Part shown: positions 27,000 to 37,116 of the stretch, piece after piece
Numbering within the stretch: position 1 is the stretch's first letter
Layout of the letters: each line of letters starts with the position of its first letter
From: Daucus carota subsp. sativus
Taxonomy: Eukaryota > Streptophyta > Magnoliopsida > Apiales > Apiaceae
Reading direction: 5' to 3'
Assembly (NCBI RefSeq): GCF_001625215.2
Contig: NC_030384.2
Coordinates: forward strand, 43,930,390 to 43,994,389
DNA length: 64,000 bases
Made by a program: the position numbers and the translations under genes
Notes under the pieces: generated by a model
The model's database searches: none
The model's input: the letters and a program-made list of their open reading frames with translations, nothing else
What the model was told of the DNA's origin: nothing

Positions 27000-29722
27000 T
27001 CACAAAGAAGAAAATATGGGCACACCTGGCAATGTAGCCCCTGCATCAACAATGAAATTATTGCCAGAAACATACTTGGACAAGTCATGTATCAAGTATC
27101 GTATCAGCGATGTTAGAGCTGGGTCTGATGTGTTCCATTTCCTTAAGGGAACTGTTCTCAGGGCCACATTGTTGAGCCAGTCTTTCTGCATCAGTTTCTG
27201 GGTAATCTCTGATTTGAAAAGTCCAGGATTGATTGAGTTAACTCTGATTTCGTGAATCCCCAGTTCAAGAGCGAACATCTGTCAACATTATGATGCATAA
27301 GAAACAGAAATAATATCGTCCTACATACCAAATGCAATTTAGTAATCAACCTTCTTCCTCGGTTTGGCTTTACACAACAGAGGAAGTAACTAAAAACAAA
27401 AGAAAAAGATTCCATGCAACTTGGACAATATTTTCTAAAAATGATAAAAAAGGTCAATATGGAAGGTACGTCTGGAGGGCTTTGGAAAACTTAAAACGTA
27501 TAAAACACTACTTGAAAAGATAAACATTCAACTGATCTCCAAAAATCACTAAAATTCCCAAATTGTATACCTTTGTGACAGTGTTAACGGCCGTCTTGGA
27601 AGAAGCATAGGCAAGACTTCCAGGTAGCTGTCCACGGTTAAGGCCTGCAATAGACGATATATTGATGACTGATCCACCCTTTTTTGAGTCGCGCATGCGG
27701 ATGCAGACATGCTTGGAAACCAACCAGGTTCCCTTTACATTTGTGTTACATATATCATCCCACTCTTCCTCAGTCAAATCCAACGGACCATGTACACTAC
27801 CTAAAGATCAGAATGACAGAGATAACACATTAATACAATGAACTTGTGTAAATCTTTAATTCAACTTCTCCAATAGCCGAATTCAGGGCTATGCTGGCAC
27901 AGTACAAATGTAAAAGGGAACTATTGTGCTTGACATATCCTCGGTAATTAAGCAGTTTATGTCCAGTTGTCCACCGACCACCAGCACAATCACTACATTA
28001 TCTTTATAATATAAAAACAACATCTGTCATTCTTATTATTGCCAAAATTTCCTTCTCTCATGATTTGCTTACAGAGGAATTTTGATACCTTCTAAAGGGA
28101 TAATATTTTTACCAAGGGCAAAATCAGAAAGCTCAAAGAGGGAAATCAAGCATATATTATGTGCAATATCCTAAGCATCAAATGGTTGCCGTGCCCACTG
28201 CAAAATTCTACAGATAGGTCTATGGAAGAAGACTAGTCCTAATTCTGCTGATCATAGTTTTTTAATGTTCTTCCTCTACATAATTTGCCATGTCATTATT
28301 ATATATGTGGAAATAAAACGCCATACATTACAATCATTATTTTTAGTATATATATTAATTGTAGGTTCATAGCATCTCATTTTCATTTAAAAGAATCTCA
28401 AAGGACCAGTTATGATGCAAGAAACCTCATCATATTATGAAGAAACAAATTAAAAGTCAAGAAAAGAGCAAGCTAGTCATGCCCAAACGCTAAAGTATAA
28501 CAAAAGGGAGATAGATGTTAAATTATAGGTCTGTAGCATCTTAATTTCATTTTACAGAAATCTTGAAAGACCATTGAAATGGAAGAAAAAATCATCTCAC
28601 TCAGTGAAAAAAAAAATAGAACTATTAAAAAGAACAAGTACTGCAAAAACAACAATCCAAAACTAGAACAAATGAGAGAGAAAATCATCTCACGCGATGA
28701 GAAGAAAATGGAAGTATTAAAAAAGAACAAGTAGTGCAAAAACAACAATCTAAAACTAGAAAAAATGAGATGTAGATGTCCTGGTAATGCCAAAAAGATG
28801 TTTTGTGTGTGCACAAACAAATAACTCTAGTCTTTTTCCGATAGCTCATGGTTTAACATTTAAATCAATTTGCCAGGTAACAAAACGCAATCTCTGCCAG
28901 CCTGCCAGGTAATATTCAGTAGCACTACTTAACAACACTCCTTTGGCCACTGATACACATAGCTATCAGTGATATTGCACTCCAAAACGACTAATTATTA
29001 CTTAAAACTTTTACTAAGCTGTGTAAACATGCTTTCTAAGCATTGTGCTAGAAACCATTACTATCAATTTGCTGATTATCAATAAAGAAAATTTCATTGT
29101 GCTATATCAATATTTGTACCTTATACAAGTAAATTAATTCTCGACTACAAAACTTATCAAATTGTTGTCATGTTCTTTTCACGCCTGTCATAATTTCTTT
29201 ATGATCTAAAACATACTCCTACTAATCAGCAATCACTACTAGCCACACATTTTAACAACTTAAATTATTAAATTTCAAGTAAGTATCAACATCATGTCAT
29301 CAAAAAAACAGTTATAGATTAATTTACAATCAAACACGAAATAAATAAACCTAACAAAACAAAAACGCAGTTAATTTTATATTAACGATTAAATCACTAG
29401 TACCTCTAACGCCAGCATTATTGATCAACGCATCAATCCGGCCAAACGCGTCCCAAGCCTTTCCGACGGACGCTTCAATAGCGCTACTTTTGGCGCTCAC
29501 ATCCAGCTCAATAGCCACGGCTCGAACGTCGGAACCTGATCCATTGATCTCATCGCAGAGTGATCGGAGGCGTTCAATTCGCCGCGCCGCGGCTACGATT
29601 TTGCAGCCGGCTTTAGCCAAGTCCAGGCAACATTCTCGGCCGAGGCCGGAGGATGCGCCGGTTACCATCACTACTTTTTCGCTCAAATCGCTCCATGGCT
29701 CCTTATACTCGTGACTCGTCAT
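27000..29722 (-). CDS. short-chain dehydrogenase/reductase (FabG-like)
   Basis: This is a classical SDR, an NAD(P)(H)-dependent oxidoreductase. Three exons (29722-29404, 27800-27571, 27278-27000), all GT-AG, give 275 aa. The cofactor-binding TGASSGLG is at residues 21-28, NNAG at 101-104, the catalytic Ser in NISSIAG (residues 153-159), and the catalytic YxxxK at Tyr171-Lys175. The C-terminal half contains the family's VNSINPG motif. The first intron is about 1.6 kb and holds tandem repeats. The protein resembles Arabidopsis At3g55290-type SDRs annotated as 3-oxoacyl-ACP-reductase-like; the true substrate cannot be read from sequence. The last three residues are SSL, similar to minor plant peroxisomal targeting tripeptides, so peroxisomal location is possible. 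A TATA-like box lies about 85 bp upstream of the ATG. Confidence 0.93.
28362..28775. repeat. tandem repeats inside SDR intron 1
   Basis: Two units of about 95 bp (about 28585-28680 and 28681-28770) share GAAAATCATCTCAC, AAAAAGAACAAGTA, GCAAAAACAACAATC and AAAACTAGAA in order. A separate pair upstream (28362 and 28514) shares a TAGCATCT-AATTTCATTT-AGAAATCT-like block. Local duplication within the intron is the simplest reading. Confidence 0.75.
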
Positions 29723-29804
29723 AATTCGATTCAGAATTGAAGTTTTGAAAATAATGAAAAATGAGAAGCTAAGTGGTGTGTGTATGTGTGTGACTTATGA
29801 GTGA

Positions 29805-29815
29805 CTATTTATATA
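29805..29815 (-). promoter_or_regulatory. TATA box of the SDR gene
   Basis: The minus strand reads TATATAAATAG here, about 85 bp upstream of the SDR start codon. This is the expected position for a plant TATA box with a leader of roughly 50 nt. No other core element was assigned. Confidence 0.6.
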
Positions 29816-29977
29816 CGCTGATACGCTTACGAAGAGGAAGAGAAAACGAAAGTGATTTTGTGTGTTTTCTCCTATTTTATCCTTCTAATTTTAATATACG
29901 GATATAAATATTTTGTAGTGTAACAACTTTCAAGTTGTTGAGTGCACTAAATATTTGTAAAAGTAATTAAGAATCGG

Positions 29978-30167
29978 TTTTTCTATGGTGTGCCCGAGGG
30001 CACACACTAAGCACTAAAACTTATAAATTTGGGAGATTTTGATTGGCTTACACTCTTTAATAATGATGACCCCCCTTGCATTTACAACAACCACACCAAT
30101 CAAATCCCTTCAATTTTATAAATGTTAGTGCTTAGCATGTGCCCTTGGGCACACACTAGACAAACCC
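29978..30167. mobile_element. MITE with GTGTGCCC palindromic ends
   Basis: The left end (CTATGGTGTGCCCGAGGGCACACACTAAGC) and the right end (GCTTAGCATGTGCCCTTGGGCACACACTAGAC) are inverted repeats, and each end also contains its own small palindrome. The interior has CCCCCCTTGCATTTACAACAACCAC. Related copies lie in 52490-52915, and a looser relative at 45436. Superfamily unknown. Confidence 0.7.
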
Positions 30168-30169
30168 AT

Positions 30170-32120
30170 TAAGAATAGTTATTTATATTCACACGCGTAA
30201 TTTATGGGAATAATTTAAGTGCGTTATCTAATCCTACTCGTTTAGGGAAATGGTTTGACCAAGAGAGTCTGGTGTCCGTTGACCAAATATAGATGACGTC
30301 ACAAGTAAACGGGAATGCTGTGCGTGCGTACACGCTTCGCCAGCAACCACACTTCTTAACAACTTTGCTTCCGTTGTTTTCTTTGTAAAGGTGATTCCAC
30401 TTGATATAGTCAAAAGGAATGTTATGAAACCAGTAATCCGTTCGGTTCCGTTTAATTGCTGAAATATTATGCAAGACCCGTTTCTGAATTTTGTTTAAAA
30501 TTCATGAAATCGATAATTATTTGACAGTAAAAAATTATTTTATACTCAGATAACGTGAATAGTATTATTTAATTACATATTTCTATTACTATTTTCAAAA
30601 ATATTAATATTTTTTTATAATCAATGGCATTATTTGATTTATTTAATTTTAATAACAGTCCATATACTGCAAATTCTGAAATAATAATTTAAAATTCTAA
30701 TTAAATACTCACGATTTTACATACTACTTATACTCAAGTAATAATTTTAATCCGGATGCAAGCTATGAAAATTTTCAATCAAACAGCTCATGAAAAATCG
30801 GATTAAATTCAACGAAAAGATCTAATGTTATGCAAATAATGAGGCCGTTTGACGTAATTTAAAAAAAGTGTTTACTGTTTATAAATGAGAAGTTAACTGT
30901 AAGTGAGAAGTAACTTTTATTTTAAGTATTTGAATAAATTTTTCGATGTTTACAATTTATTGCATATAAAAATTATTAATATAAAAACAAATTATTATAA
31001 ATTATTTTTTAAAACAGTCCTTTACATATTTTTAAAATCAAATTTTAAAATAAAAATATGTTAATTAAAAAAGTTAGGAGTTGAAACTTATTATATTATG
31101 ATTTAGAAGTCTGAAAACTAACTTATAAATTTCTTATACAGACCATACCGATAAGTTGTTTCTAACTCAAGCAGTTGATGAAAACCACGGTGTTTGGCCC
31201 AATTTCTGCATGCACCGTAAGCTAACAGATGAGCTGGTATTACGAACTTTAACATTCTTTTGATTTGCATTCAATTGGCCGCTTTATATTTGCTATAAAC
31301 TCAGAGCAGACTATTGGGAATTGGGATCCATGTACAAGCAGGATGTGTGGCGAACCAACAAGACGAGATGTGGGTCAATCAATGCCTGCTGTTGGCTACT
31401 CTTTCTTTAAATTCTTTAATACCAATCCCTACCCAGTTGGTGGTGGTAGCTACTTTTGTTATTTAGCTATAAATTGTGCAAAACCGGTTTGTTAATCTGG
31501 TTTAATGCTCAGAACATTGGTATAATTAATCTTGCTGCATTAGATGAGCATGTGACTCCCGTTTGTGTTGTAAATGAGCCTTTCGAGATTGTTTGTTTAA
31601 ATTGTTGAAAATTTCGTACCGAAAGTATCTTTCCCAGCTAACCTGTTTTATTTGTGAGCTGAACAATTGGACAACGTCAGAATATCAGATATCTTTTCTA
31701 TGTCTGAATCAGTCTTGATTTGGCTTGTATAGAGAATCAGTAAAAGTTAGTTGGACGGTTAGGTTATAATGTTCTCGTTACTTACTCTTTGTAGCGAGTT
31801 AGGTAAATGATTCTGAAAATTACTTATTAGATTCTGGAAATTACGTATACTTATTAAGGTTGTCTGAAAGTTGCACTCTAGTTCGTAGTTGAACAAAATG
31901 ACCACTCGAGCTAAATTTCATTAATGTGCTGGAATTACAACTGCCTCGCATGCAACGGATCTAATTCCAAATCGTAATGACTAAAAGTTTTACTCGATCT
32001 TAATAAGCAAAGAATTTCGCGATATAGTGGTTTAGCTTACGCAGATAAAATTCGGATATGTGGATGGAACACATGTAATTATACATGGTAGAAATTCCAA
32101 ATTCCAATGCCTTGAATTTC
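30170..32120. other. spacer upstream of the SDR gene
   Basis: The spacer is AT-rich. A degenerate element with GAGGCCGTTTGACG at about 30841 and GGTGTTTGGCCC at about 31190 resembles the GGCCGTTTGG elements at 20155 and 23887. I see no supported exon; ORFs of 75-90 codons at 30202-30474 (-) and 31265-31495 (+) lack recognisable motifs. Confidence 0.5.
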
Positions 32121-32127
32121 CGAATTT

Positions 32128-32270
32128 ACTAGAAATGTTGATGATGGATGCTCCTCTACCAGCGTCTCTCATACGTGAACCTACATATTTTGAACATAAC
32201 CGAGCTCCGTCAAGATTTATCTTCAACACTCGGTTCCATTCTTCGTCGCTTAATTTCAATAATGTACTCT
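32128..32270 (-). pseudogene. short-chain dehydrogenase fragment
   Basis: About 45 codons match the middle of SDR proteins: LSDEEWNRVLKINLDGA, CSKYVGSRMRDAG and SIINISS. This corresponds to residues 113-156 of the intact SDR at 27000-29722. After the NISS motif the frame continues into unrelated residues. No TGxxxGxG nucleotide-binding segment upstream and no YxxxK segment downstream was found. It is divergent from the neighbour (INISS kept, many other differences), so it is probably the relic of another SDR gene and not a fresh duplicate. Confidence 0.75.
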
Positions 32271-32997
32271 ATATATATATTATCATAACTGAGTTTTTGT
32301 TTTCAACTCGTTACTCGTGCGTCTTTTATCTTAAAAATTATGCTCATTTCAGTACTTTCCAGATCCAGATTAATACCATAATCGCTGATGCTTCTTATCT
32401 CACGTTTTTCAACCACTTCATAGTTGGTGCTCGACTCCTGCGAAACCAGAAGAGTAGTTAAAAACTACGAATAATTGACAATATCCTACTGCAACATTAT
32501 TAAATTAGATCTCAAAAGAAAAACTTTATTAATGATATATGAGTTATTAAAATTATTATAATAATAGTTTATACATAATTTATGTCATATGGGTAATTCT
32601 TATGAAAAAAATTAAAAATTAAGTCATTTGAAAAAATATCTCAACTTAACTTAAATTTGTTTCTAATTTATTAGATAAATAAACATGTTTCGATTTTAAA
32701 GTTGAAAATGAATTAAAGCTCATGCCCGGTATAAAAGAGAAAAGCTGTTATATATACATTGGGCCTCCAGCGACCTCTAAGGCTCTAACCATATAGAGAT
32801 GCGACAAAAATAATGCAAGGCCCATTATAACAAACTACTGATATAGCCCAACTGAGAATTCCTCGGATTGTAACACCATGGCGTACAGTGAATACCAAAC
32901 AAACAACCAGCATATTTGGCGTTCAATTAAGTGGTTGATTTTATATATTTAGGTTAAAAAATTTGTTTTGCTGGGTAAAACATTTTAGGTTAACTAT

Positions 32998-33595
32998 AAA
33001 TAATTAAGGGATAATTAATTTATACGTCCATGAACTTTGGCCCATTTTTGATTCGGGTCCTTGAACTAAGTTTGTCAATTTATGAATCCTCAAACTTTGT
33101 AAATTTCCAATTCAGGTCCTTCCGTCAATTTTTGACTAACGGAATAGTCAATTAGGGTTTTCAATTTGAGGGTTTTCGATTCGTTCATGGATTGATGAAA
33201 TTGATGGTATGGGAAATTTCGGGAGGTCAAACCGAACAGATTAATGTAGGTTTCAATGATGGAGGATTGCCGGAATGGTGGCAATGTCTCCGCCGGCCGG
33301 AAAATGGCCATTGATTCCGGCCATCATTCCGGCAATCCTCCGCCATTGAAACCTACATGAATCTCTTCGGTTTGACCTCCCGAAACTACCCATACCATCA
33401 ATTTCAACAATCCATTAACGAGTTGAAAACCCCCAAATTCAAAACCCTAATTACTAACTTCTGTTAGTCAAAAATTGACGGAGGGACCTGAATTGGAAAT
33501 TTACAAAGTTTGAAGATGCATAAATTGACAAACTTAGTTCAAGGACGCGAATCAAAAATGGGTCAAAGTATAAATTAATTATCCCAAATAATTAA
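32998..33595. mobile_element. Mutator-like foldback element with 10-bp target duplication
   Basis: The element (33008-33585, 578 bp) is almost entirely two inverted arms of roughly 270 bp. The arms begin GGGATAATTAATTTATA and meet near a short GC-rich loop at about 33290-33310 (CCGCCGGCCGGAAAATGG). Both sides are flanked by AAATAATTAA (32998-33007 and 33586-33595). Long terminal inverted repeats with 9-10 bp target duplications are characteristic of MULE-type transposons. Arms contain GGTCCTTGAACT and GGTTTGACCTCCCGAAA-like words. No transposase is present, so it is non-autonomous. Transcribed, it would form a very long hairpin. Confidence 0.88.
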
Positions 33596-34550
33596 TTGTA
33601 GACTACAACCGCTGGGTACTTTCAAGTTTCATGAAAACAGAAGGGAGGTACTTTTTCTGTTTTTACCTTGTTACTATAAGCTGATATTAAGAGCAATACT
33701 GATAAATCTAGCTAAATAATTTCTGGAATTGTCTAAATTGATTGCGTTAAGAAAAGGTATTTCCTATCATAAAATCTGTAGGAAATTTGGTATGAAATGG
33801 CGTACTATTGCTCGTAATTGCTCGACTCGGATCAACAAGGATAACAAAATCGACTATCAAACGTTAGTAGAAAATATATTTGTTAAAATGATACAGTTTT
33901 GTCATAATCATGCAATCCAATTTTGACATCTTGGTAATATGAGGCCTATTGATGATAAACGTAGCTAACAAGATCGACTAAAATAATCGATATTAAAGGG
34001 ATCATCAACTACATCATTAATAGGATTTACCTGATAAGAAATATGTTAGATTGAAAATTTTCTTACAATATTGTCTAAATTGCATAGCACAGCCAATGCG
34101 ACAGTAATTGTCTTGCAAAAGCAACGAAATACTGGCTAGTTTTCTAATAAATAGAAAAAATAGGTTGGAGAAATTTATGTGGAGGATTAAAATGTAAAGC
34201 CATGAAGTAGGAAGAATAGCAAGACCTACCAGGAAACATAGACCCCCACAGACACCAACAAAGCAGACGCATGTGTGTACTTTTTATTCACGAGTGGAGC
34301 GTTCTCATTGGAAGGCACTAGCTATGAAGCATTATAGCTTCAAAAGCATAACCTCCGGGGGGGTCATATGTCGATACGATAGCCATAAGGTCAAATTTAA
34401 TCACCAACAAGCTGCCTGCCTATTTATCAACAAACAACTTAGTACAATTTAAAGTGGCCTCCAAGCCGCGGGACCTCAATTTAGGTTTTCTTTCTGCCGC
34501 TTTAAAACTTGAATGTCAAATATGAGCTCCGTTATGCCGAGTAATTACCA

Positions 34551-34742
34551 GTGTCGTAAAAAGTGGGAATCGGATTTAATCGATGAAGTCACGGAAAGGG
34601 ATTAATCGGTGATTAATTGAATTGATCGGGGACTAATCAGATTAATTAGTGATTAATCGGAAATTTAATCAGTTCGGCGACCTACGGAACAGAGATTAAT
34701 CGGTCACTAATCGTGATTAATCACCGATTTTTAGAACAGAGG
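34551..34742. repeat. dispersed repeat rich in ATTAATCGG, copy 1
   Basis: The sequence has repeated GATTAATCGG-like words and ends that mirror each other loosely (GTGTCGTAAAAA...TTTTTAGAACAGAG). A second copy at 48321-48465 shares GAAGTCACGGAA, GGTGATTAATTGAATTGATCGGGG and TTTAATCAGTTCGGCGA. Two copies in 14 kb and partial inverted ends suggest a small non-autonomous transposon of unknown class. Confidence 0.65.
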
Positions 34743-34751
34743 TAATTATTG

Positions 34752-35311
34752 CTCCCTCCGTCCTCGTCCTGGTTATTTACGTTCGTTGTTTACGCATATT
34801 TTGAGTTTTTTTTATAACATATAATTTCATAATATTTACTCCCTCCATCCCATTTTAAGTGTCCACTTTGTTAAAAAAATATTTCCCAAAATATGTGTCA
34901 TCTTCTTTGACCCATGTAAACTTTATACTATTTCCAATATAGTATTAAATACAACCAACAACCCTTCATAAATATACTGAGAGAGATTATGAATGTACAG
35001 TGTAATTTGAAGTGATGAAAGGTCCAATATAGAGTAATTAATGAGGTGCGTAATTAATATGTATGAAAACTAAGCTGATTAGCATTGAAAAGATAATGAA
35101 CAAAACATTACATTAAATGTTTCTTAATACTATTTGTGAAATTTGCAAAGTGGACACTTAAAATGGGATGGAGGGAGTATTTAATTTAATTTTTATAATA
35201 AAAATTTAAATATAAAATTTTTATTCAAGGAAAAATATTATAAAATTTTATATTATAGAAATCTCAAAATAGGTCTCATAATGTAAAAAACGTGCTGAGA
35301 TATGGGGAATA
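34752..35311. mobile_element. Stowaway-like element interrupted by another Stowaway
   Basis: The left part (34752-34838) starts CTCCCTCCGTCCTCG and contains ACGCATATTTTGAG. The right part (35180-35311) has the mirrored words (CTCAAAATAGGT, AAAAAACGTGCTGAG, TATGGGGAATA). The two halves pair as inverted repeats only if the insertion at 34839-35177 is removed. The right terminus has decayed. Confidence 0.7.
34839..35177. mobile_element. intact Stowaway with perfect 32-nt inverted ends, nested
   Basis: This 339-bp element has perfect 32-nt terminal inverted repeats (starting CTCCCTCCATCCCATTTTAA) and TA on both sides. It lies inside the older Stowaway-like element. Perfect ends imply a recent insertion compared with the decayed host element. 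Confidence 0.92.
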
Positions 35312-35645
35312 TAAATACGTGAATCTCACTGAATTGATTATTAACTTTATTTTTGTAATAAAAATAACAGCGATGTCAACAAATCCATTTCCTTAAAAGA
35401 TCTTTTTAGTGCAAGTTCACGTACAATAACAATGACTTTTTTTTATAAAATGAAGAATTCGATTAGTGAAGATATTTGTGCATGAAAGATGTCATCATTA
35501 TTAGTTAGATTAAATTGAAACAAACGAAAATTCACAACAAACCTAAAAAATAATGTTAAAATGTGCCAATATCACATACTCGAAAATCCGTTCCTTAAAA
35601 TGGGATATAATTTCAAAAGAAAAGAAAAATATGAAAAAAAATACA

Positions 35646-35890
35646 CTCCCTCCATCCCACTTTATATGTCTTGTTTAACTTTTTATGGTCAAATTGATCA
35701 AATTTTGACTGAAATTTACATATATAAAATAATTAGAAAATATTGTGAAAAATATATTATTAAAATCTACACCTATTCTATTTTAAAATATATTTTTTTC
35801 AATTTTCAAAATCATATAAAAATAATTATTAATTAAGGGTCAAATTGATGAATTTGATCATAAAAAATCAAATAAAACAATATAAACGGG
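35646..35890. mobile_element. degenerate Stowaway-like MITE
   Basis: The left end CTCCCTCCATCCCACTTTAT is clear. The interior has GGTCAAATTGATCAAATTTTGACT, partly mirrored by GGGTCAAATTGATGAATTTGATC. The right end is decayed around ATAAACGGGGACGT. The interior style matches the copy at 18498. Confidence 0.6.
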
Positions 35891-37116
35891 GACGTCCATA
35901 AGTTTAGAATTTTATGAATTGGGCTCAAACCTAACAACAAGAATCTGACCCATCTATTGATACTACTCGGCAATGACCATCAGTCCAAATAATTGTACAT
36001 GCATATACACATTACTGCAACTCAACCTAAAAGTCTTAAACTTTATTACTGGTAGCTGACAAAAGTGTGTCCGTAAACAAGACAACATCGAGCACCCAGC
36101 ACCCATTCTTAGGTTGCATCCATCTCTCACATTAAATCACAAAGTATGAAACCCCGGTCCACATCCAGATCTACTGTACATAATCTTTTCTTTTCTTTTT
36201 TCAATTATTTCATCTGACATGAGAATAAATTGCAGAAATAAAAGCCGCTCATGCTGCTGCTTCTACCAACAAGCACTGTTTTTACCTTCTTTGTGTCGTC
36301 AAAGAAAAAATTGAGAATTTCCCCAGTTGAGGTATTATAATTTTAGAGTCAGTCGTATACCTAGCTAAATGAACATTGAACGGTATAAATTATCTGACTT
36401 GGTAAAGAAAGATTCGATAAGACTACCATGCTCAATCAATATGAGTATTATAGCAGTTCTCCGTATTAATCAAGCTGCGCGGAACCTGACCCTTGCCAGG
36501 ATTATAGAAAACAAAACATGAACGGTAGAATGTTGCTCGGTTCTGTAATTAACATAAGCTCACACTGACCCACTTTTCTTTATTGGGAATGAAGAAAAAA
36601 AGATTTATTAACATACTCTGGACAATATATGGAAGTAGAAAAAGTGGAGAGAATCTTATAAGCCCACTCTCCTCCAGTAAACCAGTTGAGCACCTCTGTT
36701 TGGTTTGTTTTCACTTTCCCACTTTTCTCTTCCTTTTTGTTTATATTTTTCTCCCCAATGCTGTGTTGTTTGTTCCTTTTTCCTTTTGTTGCAAGATACT
36801 CTCTTCTACCATACTTACACATATACATACACATACACATATATTTACACATATACAGTACTACCATCGTCATGATCATTAAGATTTAAGAAGACTAGCA
36901 CTGCAACTAGTCTATACAGTACTAAAAAGCTTTCTTGAACAGACTCAGCCTTTTATTTCTCTTGTCTGCCATCTATTCTTAATAAATACTCCCGTCTCTT
37001 TGTTTTCTTCCCTCTCATCTCTCTCTGGGGGAATCAGTTTGAAAACCCATTTTACAATCTTGGTATTTCTCAAAATTTCTTAAAACCCACATAAACCCTT
37101 TGTTGAACCAAGAAAG

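Larger units (their letters stand above)
33600..37000. other. repeat-rich spacer upstream of the PIN gene
   Basis: The spacer contains the ATTAATCGG repeat (34551), nested Stowaways (34752-35311), a degenerate Stowaway relative (35646) and AT-rich sequence. The last few hundred bases (36.6-37.1 kb) are T/C-rich with ACACATATACA repeats at about 36820-36860 and probably form the PIN promoter and leader. No exon is supported. Confidence 0.55.
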
